Under the pieces are notes generated by a model that made no database searches, was not told where the DNA came from, and saw only the letters and a program-made list of their open reading frames with translations. The position numbers were made by a program, and so were the translations under genes. From positions 104,888 to 168,887 of the forward strand of contig JACPAV010000007.1 of NCBI GenBank assembly GCA_016180645.1: a DNA stretch of 64,000 bases, read 5' to 3'. The first letter of the stretch is position 1, and each line of letters opens with the position of its first letter. The DNA comes from Nitrospirota bacterium (lineage in GTDB: Bacteria; JACPQY01). Shown one piece after another: positions 32,811-41,506 of the stretch.

Positions 32811-34100
32811 ATGAACTGGCGAGCGTATCCTGAAACCAAGCCGTCCGGCTTGGAGTGGCTGGGGGAGATTCCATCAGGCTGGCGGACCATGCGGCTCAAG
32901 TACTGCGCTTCCCTCGTCAACGAGAAAACAGATGGATTCGCCTCGGAATTGCCATACACCGGGCTTGAACACATCGAGTCCTGGACCGGAAAACGGGTTC
33001 AGACGGGTGAAAAACCGGAAGCTGAAGGGCAGGCAAGCAAGTTCTGCGGGGGAGACCTCCTCTTTGGGAAATTACGACCGTATCTGGCCAAGGTTTTCCG
33101 TTCCGACGAAAGCGGCATCTGCACCGGAGAGCTGTTGGTCTTGCGGACGAAGAACGTCAGCCGTGACTACCTTTTCTACTATGTACTGGCACGGGATTTC
33201 ATTTCAATCGTTGACTCCTCCACCTATGGGGCGAAGATGCCCAGGGCAAGCTGGGAATTCATCGGAAATCTTCCAGCACTTGTTCCTTCTGACAATGAGC
33301 AACGCGCGATCGCGGCGTTTTTGGATCGGGAGACGGGGCGGATTGATGGGCTGATTGAGAAGAAAGAGCGGCAGATCGAACTCCTACAGGAAAAACGCGC
33401 GGCTGTAATCACCCATGCCGTGACGAAGGGCCTCGATCCGAAGGCCCCCATGAAAGATTCCGGCATCGAGTGGCTGGGAGAGATTCCGGCGCATTGGACT
33501 ATTCGTCAACTTAAGTACGTGGCCACGTTTCAGAGAGGACATGATCTTCCAGATTCAGTGCGAGCGGAGGGGGCAGTCCCCGTCGTTACGTCTGGGGGCA
33601 TTTCCGGGAGTCATGATGAATACCGCGCAAAGGGACCCGGAATCGTAACGGGTCGGTACGGGACGATTGGCACGATTTACTATGTCGAGGATGACTTTTG
33701 GCCGCACAATACGACGCTATATTGTAGCAATTCGCGAGGCAACAATATGAGGTTTCTCTGGTACCTGCTTCAGAATATCTCCGGCTTTTTTCTTCTCAAC
33801 GCAGGAAAATCAGCGGTTCCGGGCGTAGACCGCAACGACCTGCATCCCATACCCGTAGCAATTCCTGTGGATGTTGACGAACAGAAGGAGATTGCAGGAT
33901 TTCTCGACAGGGAGACGGTCAAGGGTGACGCCCTTTGTAAACGGATCGATGAATCCATTGCTGTTCTCCGCGAATACCGGACGGCGCTCATCTCGGCCGC
34001 CGTGACCGGCAAGATCGATGTGCGGCCAGCGGACGGGGCACTCAGGAATCTGAACCAAGCCGATGAAGATGGACAAGACGTAACCGTGGTGGGAGAATAA
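32811..34100 (+). CDS. hsdS: Type I restriction specificity subunit (HsdS)
   Basis: A 429-residue specificity subunit with two target-recognition domains in tandem. Each begins with a similar block: SGLEWLGEIPSGWRTMRLKY (about residues 10-30) and SGIEWLGEIPAHWTIRQLKY (about 220-240). Each is followed by a coiled conserved region (AIAAFLDRETGRIDGLIEKK; EIAGFLDRETVKGDALCKRI). It determines the bipartite recognition site of the HsdM/HsdR complex. ATG 32811 was chosen because conserved sequence starts shortly after it. It lies 6 kb from hsdM and 1.9 kb from hsdR. Confidence 0.94.
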   Translation: MNWRAYPETKPSGLEWLGEIPSGWRTMRLKYCASLVNEKTDGFASELPYTGLEHIESWTGKRVQTGEKPEAEGQASKFCGGDLLFGKLRPYLAKVFRSDESGICTGELLVLRTKNVSRDYLFYYVLARDFISIVDSSTYGAKMPRASWEFIGNLPALVPSDNEQRAIAAFLDRETGRIDGLIEKKERQIELLQEKRAAVITHAVTKGLDPKAPMKDSGIEWLGEIPAHWTIRQLKYVATFQRGHDLPDSVRAEGAVPVVTSGGISGSHDEYRAKGPGIVTGRYGTIGTIYYVEDDFWPHNTTLYCSNSRGNNMRFLWYLLQNISGFFLLNAGKSAVPGVDRNDLHPIPVAIPVDVDEQKEIAGFLDRETVKGDALCKRIDESIAVLREYRTALISAAVTGKIDVRPADGALRNLNQADEDGQDVTVVGE

Positions 34101-34105
34101 AGATC

Positions 34106-34513
34106 ATGGCGATCAGAGTGATAGACGTAGAGAGAGCCAAGGCTCAAAAGCTTCTTGCCAAGGCTCATCTCCTGCGCCAATGGCAAGAACGTAGGCCACG
34201 GGCGGGCATTCGGATGAGTTTGGATAAGACCTTCGTCCTCCCTAGAGGACATCAGAGAATTCAGTTCCGGCCTGACGTGGTGGTGCAGGACCAGAAGGGA
34301 GCCATACACGCCTTTTATGAGATTAAAACGGCGATACCCCATTCCACCGATCTCCGCCTGGCGGCCAGGCAGCTACAGTCTTATTCGCAAATGGCGCCGC
34401 ACGCCATATGTGGAGTAGTGTTGCCCTCAGAGGCTCTTCAGGATTCGTCCATTCAGCAAGTGATCGCCGAAATCAGGGAGCGTTCCCCAGGATTCGAGAT
34501 TTGGTCCATCTAG
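34106..34513 (+). CDS. PD-(D/E)XK-like small protein in the hsd locus
   Basis: A 135-residue protein. The central block QFRPDVVVQD, then AIHAFYEIKTAIPHST, gives D (about residue 56) and E-x-K (about 72-74), the spacing of a PD-(D/E)XK core, followed by a helix (RLAARQLQSYSQM). The fit suggests a nuclease or nuclease-like binding protein. It starts 5 bp after hsdS and precedes the HEPN-like gene by 4 bp, so the three genes are likely one transcript. I do not recognise a named family. Confidence 0.6.
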   Translation: MAIRVIDVERAKAQKLLAKAHLLRQWQERRPRAGIRMSLDKTFVLPRGHQRIQFRPDVVVQDQKGAIHAFYEIKTAIPHSTDLRLAARQLQSYSQMAPHAICGVVLPSEALQDSSIQQVIAEIRERSPGFEIWSI

Positions 34514-34517
34514 CTGA

Positions 34518-35105
34518 TTGAATCCACTCCTTCAGGAATTCACGTCCAACCTGACGAAGCAAGTCAGTCTGTACCAAAATATCCTGAATATGACGGGAGA
34601 CAGGGCCAGTCCGGCCGTGAGGGCGTTCATTGCCGCGTCGCATTTGGTATTCATCTTTGGAATCTACGACGCATTCCTGCACCAATTGGTCTGGCGAAGG
34701 CGAGCGCGAAAGCCCATTGTGGCCGGAAAACTCAGCCAATCGCCGGAATTGTTTGCCAAGACTACGCTTTTCAATCCAAGGCGGATCCCCAAGGTGCTGA
34801 AGCCCTACTATCCTCCACCACCGCTCAAATGGAGCCACACCCTTGCCGACCTGATTTCACTTCGCGGTGTAGTGGCCCACGCCGGAGGAAACCCTGCACT
34901 CTTGTCGGATGATGGCAGGAAGCTGTACAAGGAGACATTCGGGGGAACCATCCATGCAGGAGACGTTCTATTGACTCGCATACCTCATTCCGTGCAGGGG
35001 ACAAGGAGAACTGTTGTTCCGCCACTCGGCACGACGCGTATTGACCTTGCCGAACGATGTCTCTTGGTTTTGGCGGAGTTTTACGACAATAAGCTCCTTC
35101 GCTGA
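34518..35105 (+). CDS. HEPN-like protein in the hsd locus
   Basis: A 195-residue helical protein. LISLRGVVAHAGG contains the R-x4-H motif (Arg116, His121) of HEPN ribonucleases, placed in a predicted helix after a long helical N-terminus (AFIAASHLVFIFGIYDAFLH). HEPN proteins often act as RNA-cleaving effectors in toxin-antitoxin and abortive-infection systems. The start at TTG 34518 follows the PD-(D/E)XK-like gene by 4 bp. The match is to the short motif and helical shape only, so the assignment is tentative. Confidence 0.5.
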   Translation: MNPLLQEFTSNLTKQVSLYQNILNMTGDRASPAVRAFIAASHLVFIFGIYDAFLHQLVWRRRARKPIVAGKLSQSPELFAKTTLFNPRRIPKVLKPYYPPPPLKWSHTLADLISLRGVVAHAGGNPALLSDDGRKLYKETFGGTIHAGDVLLTRIPHSVQGTRRTVVPPLGTTRIDLAERCLLVLAEFYDNKLLR

Positions 35106-35143
35106 TTGCTCTTGGACCAGATCGACGTGCGCGGGGCAGTCGG

Positions 35144-35734
35144 GTGAAGCGGAGGAGAAGGCCCGTCGTCGTTGTCCTCGCCGGGCCAAACGGCGCGGGA
35201 AAATCGACCGTCGGGCCGAGGTTGTTGAAAGAAACGCTCCGGGTGGTGGAGTTCATTAACACCGATACCATCGCCTTGGGACTTTCCGCTTTCCGGCCCG
35301 AAGGGGCGGCCATCGAGGCAGGGAGGGTGATGTTACGCAGATTCGAGGAGCTTGCCCATAAACGGGAAAACTTTGCCGTCGAATCGACGCTCGCGGGGCG
35401 CACGCTCGCCCCTCGTCTGGCCGGGTTGAAGAAAAGGGGCTACAAGATTCACATCATTTTCATCCGGCTCGCGAGCGATGCACTCGCCATTGAAAGAGTC
35501 GCTGACCGTGTGAGGTCCGGGGGGCACAATATCCCCATAGACGTCATCCGACGACGGTACCGCCGAGGTCTCCGGAACTTCTTCCATTTCTACATGCCCC
35601 TTGCCGATGACTGGCGGCTATACGATAATTCTGGTCCAGTGGGTCCAAGGCTTGTGGCATTCGGAAGGAAGAAACTCAAGATCCACGTGATGGAGCCGGC
35701 TGTTTGGAGAATAGTGGAGGAAGGCGCGTCTTGA
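35144..35734 (+). CDS. Zeta-toxin-like P-loop kinase
   Basis: A 196-residue AAA_33/zeta-type kinase. Walker A is AGPNGAGKST (about residues 13-22), followed by EFINTDTIA (the substrate-side Asp) and ENFAVESTLAGR. The latter resembles the conserved block of zeta toxins that phosphorylate UDP-N-acetylglucosamine. The terminal helices are basic. Chromosomal versions of this size are common and may not all be toxic. It starts at GTG 35144 and its stop overlaps the TTG start of a small basic protein, its likely partner. Confidence 0.82.
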   Translation: MKRRRRPVVVVLAGPNGAGKSTVGPRLLKETLRVVEFINTDTIALGLSAFRPEGAAIEAGRVMLRRFEELAHKRENFAVESTLAGRTLAPRLAGLKKRGYKIHIIFIRLASDALAIERVADRVRSGGHNIPIDVIRRRYRRGLRNFFHFYMPLADDWRLYDNSGPVGPRLVAFGRKKLKIHVMEPAVWRIVEEGAS

Positions 35735-36003
35735 GCAGGAACAACGTTGATATTGACCGAATCTTTTCTGAGGGGAAGCTGATTGATAGGGCACTCCGGG
35801 ATGGCGTGCGGGCCGCCATGATCCGGCACAAGCAATTGGGGCTGCCTGTCGTGGACTTTCAGGACGGGAAGATTGTGCTGGTCCCCCCGCAGAAGATCGA
35901 CACCCTGCTTAGGGCGTCCAACGGCAGGAAGGTCAAACGCGCAACCCGCCACCGTCGCCGCAAGGCTCAGCCCGCGCCTCGCCGGTCGGCCAAACGGCGG
36001 TAA
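35731..36003 (+). CDS. Small basic partner of the zeta-like kinase
   Basis: A 90-residue protein from TTG 35731, overlapping the upstream stop (TTGA) with GGAGG 10 nt before it. Residues 1-65 are mixed (NNVDIDRIFSEGKLIDRALR; LPVVDFQDGKIVLVPPQKID). The last 25 residues are highly basic (KRATRHRRRKAQ). Small genes of this type often follow zeta-like kinases and may be antitoxins or substrate adaptors. No classical epsilon antitoxin fold is recognised. The tail could bind nucleic acid or ribosomes. Confidence 0.58.
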   Translation: MSRNNVDIDRIFSEGKLIDRALRDGVRAAMIRHKQLGLPVVDFQDGKIVLVPPQKIDTLLRASNGRKVKRATRHRRRKAQPAPRRSAKRR

Positions 36004-36021
36004 TCCGCGAGGGGAGGCCCC

Positions 36022-39000
36022 GTGCCGGGGCAACACACCGAGAAAGCGTTCGAAACCGCCATCGAAGACTTCCTCGTCTCCGGGGGCGGGTACAGTAAGG
36101 GCGACAAGTCGGCGTACGATCCTGCGCGGAGCTTGTTCCCCCAAGAGGTCTTGGGATTCATCCGCGAGACTCAGCCCAAGGAATGGGAGTACCTCAAGAA
36201 TCTCCAAAAAGAGAAAGCCGAAGAGATTCTTTTTGATGACCTCTGCCGCGCGCTCGACTCAAATCAGGAAGGCTGCCTCTCCGTGCTCCGGCACGGGTTC
36301 AAGTGCTTCGGAAAGCTGTTCCGCGTGGCGTATTTCTCTCCGGCCAGCGGTCTGAATCCGGAAATCCAGAAGCTCTACGATGCGAACCGGCTGACGATCA
36401 CCCGTCAGGTCGTCTATTCAAGCCGGCACGGGAATTCAATTGATGTCGCGTTGGCGCTGAATGGGATTCCCGTCGCCACCGCCGAACTTAAGAATCCCAT
36501 GACCGGCCAGAACTGGCGTCACGCCATCCACCAGTACAAGAGCGACCGAGATCCTGCCGATCTGATCCTTCAATTCAAGAAGCGGGCGCTGGTCCACTTT
36601 GCGGCGGACCCGGACGAGGTCTACATGACCACCCGCCTCGCGGGCGGCAATACCCACTTCCTGCCCCTCAACCGGGGCCATAACAACGGCGCGGGGAACC
36701 CGGAAAATCCCACGGGGTGGAAAACGGCCTACCTCTGGGAGGAAATCCTGGAGCGGCACAGCTTTCTGGATATTCTCGCGCGATTCGTCCATCTCCAGGT
36801 CGAAGAGAAGAAGCTGGGCGGGAAGACCGTCAAACGAGAGAGCATGATTTTCCCACGCTACCACCAGCTTGATTCGGTCCGGCGGCTGGTTGCGGACGTG
36901 CGCCGGGAGGGGGCGGGGACGAACTATCTTGTCCAGCATTCCGCGGGGAGCGGGAAGAGCAACTCCATTGCGTGGCTCGCCCATCGGCTGTCGAGCCTCT
37001 ACAACGAGAAGGACGAGAAGGTGTTTGACTCGGTGGTGGTGGTGACGGATCGGGTTGTTCTGGACCAGCAGCTTCAGAACACGATCTATCAATTCGAGCA
37101 CAAGCAGGGCGTCGTCCAGAAGATCGACGTCGATTCCGAACAGTTGGCGAAGGCGCTCTCCGCCGGAGTCCCCATCGTGATTACGACGCTTCAGAAGTTT
37201 CCTTTCGTGACCGAGAAGATCGGCGATCTCCCCAAACGGAAGTACGCCGTCATCATCGACGAAGCGCACAGCTCGCAGGGCGGGGAGACGGCGGCTGATC
37301 TGAAGGGTGTTCTCGGCGGCGCGGCCATCAGGGAGGAAGCGCAGAAGAAGAAGGAAGAAGAGGGGCTGACGGACTACGAGGAGGAGGTCTTGCGGACGAT
37401 GGCCAAACGTGGTCGCCAGCCGAACATCAGCTTCTTCGCCTTCACGGCCACGCCCAAATACAAGACGCTCGAAGTCTTCGGTCGTCCAGGAGCGTACGGA
37501 AAGCCTCAGCCATTCCATCTCTACAGCATGCGCCAGGCCATCGAGGAACGCTTCATCCTGGACGTTCTCAAGCACTACACGACTTACCAGACCTACTACC
37601 GCCTTGTGAAATCCATCGAGGACGATCCCAAGGTGGACAAGCGCAAGGCAGCCCGCGCGCTTGCACGGTTTATGAGCCTGCACCCGCACAACATCGCCCA
37701 GAAGACGGAGGTTATGGTCGAGCATTTCCGCCATTTCACGATGCACAAGATCGGAGGCCGCGCGAAGGCCATGGTGGTCACGTCCAGCCGCCTCCATGCC
37801 GTGCGGTACAAATTGGAATTCGACAAGTACATCAAGGAAAAGGGCTACAGGGGCATCAAGACGCTCGTCGCTTTCTCCGGAAGGGTGATCGATCCGGATG
37901 TACGGGGGATGGAGTTCACCGAGGAGGGCATGAACATCGATGCCAAGGGGAATCGAATCCGTGAGAAGGAACTCCCGGAGCGGTTCGGGACGGATGAATA
38001 TCAAGTGCTTCTCGTGGCGGAGAAGTTCCAGACCGGGTTCGACCAGCCGTTGCTGCACACCATGTACGTGGACAAGCGACTTGCGGGAATCCAGGCCGTT
38101 CAGACCCTATCGAGGCTGAATCGGACATGCCCCGGCAAGGAGGACACCTTCGTGCTGGACTTTGTGAACGACCCGAAGGAGATCCAGGATGCGTTTCAAC
38201 CGTATTACGAGCAGACGCTTGTGGGGGAGCGCGCCGAGGCGAAGCAACTCTACGAACTTCAGGCCAAGCTGAACGCGCATCAAATCTATCACGCGGAGGA
38301 AGTCGAGGAGTTTTGCAAGGCGTTCTATCGTCCCGCGCGGGAGCAAACCCCCGCCGATCATGCCCGCATGAACGCGTGTCTCGATCCCGCCGTGGGACGA
38401 TTCAAGGAACTCGAGGAGGACAAGCGGGAGGAGTTCCGGAAAACCTTGATCGCGTATCGGAACCTGTACGCGTTTCTGTCGCAGGTGATCCCGTTCCAGG
38501 ATTCGGACTTGGAGAAGCTCTACACGTACATCCGATTCCTTCTGGCGAAGCTTCCGAGGGAGGATCGGGGTCCCGTCTACGACTTCGAGGATGAGGTGGC
38601 GCTCAAGTACTACCGGGTCCAGAAGATCGGCGAGGGTTCGATCAAGCTGGATGCGGGGAAGCAAGCGCCCATCTCCGGGCCGACGGAAGTCGGAACGGGA
38701 GTGGTCCGGGGAGTCCAGATCGAGCTGTCGAAATTGATCGACATCTTGAACGAGCGATTCGGGACGGAGTTTAAGCCGGGCGATCAACTATTCCTGGACT
38801 CGATCAAGGAGGACGCAGTGGGCAACTCCAATTTGAGGCAGGCGGCATTGGCTAACACGATGGAGAACTTCGGATACGTCTTCCTGAAGGCGCTCGAAGG
38901 ATTGTTCATCGACCGGATGGAACAAAATGAGGAGATGACGGCGCGGTTCATGAACGACGGGGAGTTCAAGGAGGTGATCGGGAAACACCTCTTGAAGGAA

Positions 39001-39537
39001 GTCTACCAGCACATCCGGTCACAGGGATCGAAAGGGCAAGCGGAGGTCCTGCCATTCCGGCGCGTGACGCCCTCGGAGAAGGACAAGTACCGGACTTGCC
39101 TGCCGTTGGTGCCGCTTCAGGCCGCCGCGGGCGCATTCAGTGGATCGCAGGCGGTTTCGCCGCAGGATGGCGAGTGGGTGGAAATTGATTCGGGGCACAA
39201 GTTGAGGCTGGGCATGTTCGTGGCGCAGGTGAAAGGTCGTTCCATGGAGCCGCGCATCCCGGATGGCGCATACTGCCTGTTTCGCGCTCCTGTGGAGGGC
39301 TCCCGGCAGGGTCGGACTGTGCTGGCGCAGCATCGCGACATCCACGACCCCGATTCCGGCGGGCAGTACACCGTCAAACGGTATACCAGTCGCAAGGTGG
39401 CGGATGGCGCGGGTGGCTGGCGGCACGTCGAGATCGCCCTCCAGCCTGAGAACAAAGATTACGCCCCCATCATGCTGAAAGCCGACGACGAAGGTTCCAT
39501 CTCCGTCATCGCCGAACTTTTGGAAGTGCTCAAGTAG
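36022..39537 (+). CDS. hsdR: Type I restriction subunit R (HsdR) with C-terminal S24 peptidase domain
   Basis: A 1171-residue translocase-nuclease. The N-terminal PD-(D/E)XK nuclease has Asp141 in SIDVALALNG and ELK (Glu155, Lys157). The helicase has Walker A SAGSGKS (Lys312) and DEAH (413-416), then VTSSRLHAVRYK and LLVAEKFQTGFDQP. After the usual helical C-terminus, residues about 1050-1168 form an S24/LexA-type peptidase domain. VKGRSMEPRIPDGAY carries the nucleophile Ser1074 and YTVKRY the general base Lys1119, a 45-residue gap as expected. LexA-like self-cleavage could control the nuclease (inference). The start GTG 36022 has GGGAGG 4 nt upstream. Confidence 0.95.
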   Translation: MPGQHTEKAFETAIEDFLVSGGGYSKGDKSAYDPARSLFPQEVLGFIRETQPKEWEYLKNLQKEKAEEILFDDLCRALDSNQEGCLSVLRHGFKCFGKLFRVAYFSPASGLNPEIQKLYDANRLTITRQVVYSSRHGNSIDVALALNGIPVATAELKNPMTGQNWRHAIHQYKSDRDPADLILQFKKRALVHFAADPDEVYMTTRLAGGNTHFLPLNRGHNNGAGNPENPTGWKTAYLWEEILERHSFLDILARFVHLQVEEKKLGGKTVKRESMIFPRYHQLDSVRRLVADVRREGAGTNYLVQHSAGSGKSNSIAWLAHRLSSLYNEKDEKVFDSVVVVTDRVVLDQQLQNTIYQFEHKQGVVQKIDVDSEQLAKALSAGVPIVITTLQKFPFVTEKIGDLPKRKYAVIIDEAHSSQGGETAADLKGVLGGAAIREEAQKKKEEEGLTDYEEEVLRTMAKRGRQPNISFFAFTATPKYKTLEVFGRPGAYGKPQPFHLYSMRQAIEERFILDVLKHYTTYQTYYRLVKSIEDDPKVDKRKAARALARFMSLHPHNIAQKTEVMVEHFRHFTMHKIGGRAKAMVVTSSRLHAVRYKLEFDKYIKEKGYRGIKTLVAFSGRVIDPDVRGMEFTEEGMNIDAKGNRIREKELPERFGTDEYQVLLVAEKFQTGFDQPLLHTMYVDKRLAGIQAVQTLSRLNRTCPGKEDTFVLDFVNDPKEIQDAFQPYYEQTLVGERAEAKQLYELQAKLNAHQIYHAEEVEEFCKAFYRPAREQTPADHARMNACLDPAVGRFKELEEDKREEFRKTLIAYRNLYAFLSQVIPFQDSDLEKLYTYIRFLLAKLPREDRGPVYDFEDEVALKYYRVQKIGEGSIKLDAGKQAPISGPTEVGTGVVRGVQIELSKLIDILNERFGTEFKPGDQLFLDSIKEDAVGNSNLRQAALANTMENFGYVFLKALEGLFIDRMEQNEEMTARFMNDGEFKEVIGKHLLKEVYQHIRSQGSKGQAEVLPFRRVTPSEKDKYRTCLPLVPLQAAAGAFSGSQAVSPQDGEWVEIDSGHKLRLGMFVAQVKGRSMEPRIPDGAYCLFRAPVEGSRQGRTVLAQHRDIHDPDSGGQYTVKRYTSRKVADGAGGWRHVEIALQPENKDYAPIMLKADDEGSISVIAELLEVLK

Positions 39538-39632
39538 GTTGGGCCGCTTTGAATTCGTCCAGTGGCGGCTCGTATTACGGAGAACCCGCGAGGCTCAGTT
39601 GTCCATGGATGGGGACCTGCGGGCCTTCCCCG

Positions 39633-41423
39633 TCAGACAAGGAGGTTCAAGCGGCCGTTCGAATCGAAGTCGGAGCGGAGTTTTTCAAAATCTTCCCGTG
39701 CGAGGGGATGGTACGTTGCGTCGTTGCGGCGGCGGAAATAGATGACCTCGGCGCGTTCAGGATGAAAATAGCCCGCCTTCAGCTCGCGCACGATGATCTT
39801 GTGGGTTTCGGTCAGAGGGAAAGTGTTCACAATTCGAATGAAGTCGGGGAACCATTTCCGATCCCGACCGTTGCGGCTGACTTCGCGTTCGCAATAGTCG
39901 AAAAAGGCCTGGGGATCGAAGGCCCGGCCGTCCTTGAGCTGAATCGCGGCCATGACCCATTCATCACTCACCGGATTGGGGACACCATAGGCGGCGGCTA
40001 GATACACGTCCGGGAAACCGCTCACGAGATCCACGACACAATCGGCGCTGAAGTTCTCGCCGTCTTTTCGAATCCAATCATCGGTCCGCCCGACAAAGTA
40101 GAGATAGCGATGGCCGTTGATCAGCCGGATCATTCCCAAGTCGCCGGATCGGTAGAGGCCATCGGAGAATTTCTTCTGCGTGGCGGCCTCATCCCCGTGA
40201 TAGCCTTGGAAGAGTCCGGTAGGTGTACCCCCTCGCACGATCTCTCCCACCGCTTCCGCGTAGTTGAGTATATTTGCGCTCCCATCGAATTCAGCGGGGG
40301 GGCACGTTGCACCGCTCCCGTTTCGGATGAAGACGTTTTCGTCGGTAACCTCACCTACGCTGTCGATGGGGTCTCCTGGTCGGCAACACGTGGCGATTTC
40401 CGCCTCGGTGCTTCCGTACATCTCGTAGAAGTGTTCGAGTCCGAGCCATCGGATGAACTTGATGCGCTGCTTGCCGCTGGCGCCGGTTCCGAGGGCGAGG
40501 CGGAGCTTCCGGCGGGGATGGTCCCGCACCTCGCGGAGGATGCGGGATTCGTCGTCTCCGTATTTCTTTGCGATGGCTTCCAGGATGTATTGGACCGGCT
40601 GGCCGACGTAGTTCCAGTAGGTGGCGCCATGGTTGAATATGTCGTCCAGGTAGGCTGAAGCGGAGAACTTTTCCCGGAGAATGATCTTCGCCCCGACCGC
40701 ATAGGCGGGCATCCAGTTCAGGTAATGCGCGTTGGAGTGGAAGAGCGGCATGCAGATGTAGCCGACGTCGTCAGGTTTGAGTCCGATCAGGTTGGCCGTG
40801 TAGGCCCCGATGGCGCGTAGCTTTCCGTGGCTGTTGAGGATCCCTTTGGGGAGGCCGGTTGTGCCGGAAGTATAGATCACCATCCAGGGAGTAGAAGCGT
40901 CGACTGGAACATCCGGCGGTTCTTCCGCCGCCGATCGGAGGCTGGATCGAAGGGAGGAAAACCTTGACTCAATCGTTCCGCCGGGGCCCGCGAGCAGGAG
41001 AGACTTGGCGGCGAGATCTGGGCTATTTGCTCTTGCCTTCTCAAGGACCGGCCGGTGAGTGTCGTCGGCCACGAGGATATCGGCGCCGCTTTTCTCGATG
41101 ACGCGTGCGAGTGTATCGCCTCCGAGACCGGTGTTGATGGCGAAGAGTGTGCCACCCGAGAAAGCGGCTCCGCCGAAGAGATACAGGTAGTCGAGGCTAT
41201 TGCGCATCAGCGCAGCCACCTGCGGTGGCTTCGAGGAGTCCCGCCGTGCGGCGAGGAGCATGTGGGCCCACAGGCAGGAGGTCCGGAGGTAGTCCGCGTA
41301 GGTTACGGTCTGATCTCCAATTTGCACCATGACGCGCCCCGCGGATTCGGGATCGGTCCCGCGCTGAATGACCAACTCATTAAAGGTGAAAGGAGAGACC
41401 TGCATGATCCACGATCGTACCAT
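39633..41423 (-). CDS. Acyl-CoA synthetase (AMP-binding), fatty-acid-transport type
   Basis: A 596-residue ANL-superfamily ligase that activates a carboxylic acid to acyl-AMP and then acyl-CoA. The AMP signature is IYTSGTTGLPKG, followed by FYEMYGSTEAE, the YRSGDLG motif and VGRTDDWIRKDGEN. The variant DDWIRKDGEN and the long C-terminus resemble FATP/very-long-chain synthetases. There is no signal peptide. ATG 41421-41423 is preferred to an upstream TTG. It is divergent from the FAD oxidoreductase gene with 83 bp between the two starts. The substrate is unknown, with long-chain or cholate-type acids likely. Confidence 0.9.
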   Translation of the reverse strand: MVRSWIMQVSPFTFNELVIQRGTDPESAGRVMVQIGDQTVTYADYLRTSCLWAHMLLAARRDSSKPPQVAALMRNSLDYLYLFGGAAFSGGTLFAINTGLGGDTLARVIEKSGADILVADDTHRPVLEKARANSPDLAAKSLLLAGPGGTIESRFSSLRSSLRSAAEEPPDVPVDASTPWMVIYTSGTTGLPKGILNSHGKLRAIGAYTANLIGLKPDDVGYICMPLFHSNAHYLNWMPAYAVGAKIILREKFSASAYLDDIFNHGATYWNYVGQPVQYILEAIAKKYGDDESRILREVRDHPRRKLRLALGTGASGKQRIKFIRWLGLEHFYEMYGSTEAEIATCCRPGDPIDSVGEVTDENVFIRNGSGATCPPAEFDGSANILNYAEAVGEIVRGGTPTGLFQGYHGDEAATQKKFSDGLYRSGDLGMIRLINGHRYLYFVGRTDDWIRKDGENFSADCVVDLVSGFPDVYLAAAYGVPNPVSDEWVMAAIQLKDGRAFDPQAFFDYCEREVSRNGRDRKWFPDFIRIVNTFPLTETHKIIVRELKAGYFHPERAEVIYFRRRNDATYHPLAREDFEKLRSDFDSNGRLNLLV

Positions 41424-41506
41424 CCCTGTGGGGGAGAACCCAATCAAACCTTGCCAAAAGGCTTGTCACGAGGATGCCTTGGAGTACACTCCGTGCGAGG
41501 CAAGAA

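Noticed and set aside
36436-38058. Open frame of 540 codons opposite hsdR
   Set aside because: Mirror frame of HsdR without recognisable motifs.
39538-39632. Right attachment site of the restriction island
   Set aside because: I looked for a copy of the tRNA-Lys 3' end after hsdR and found none.
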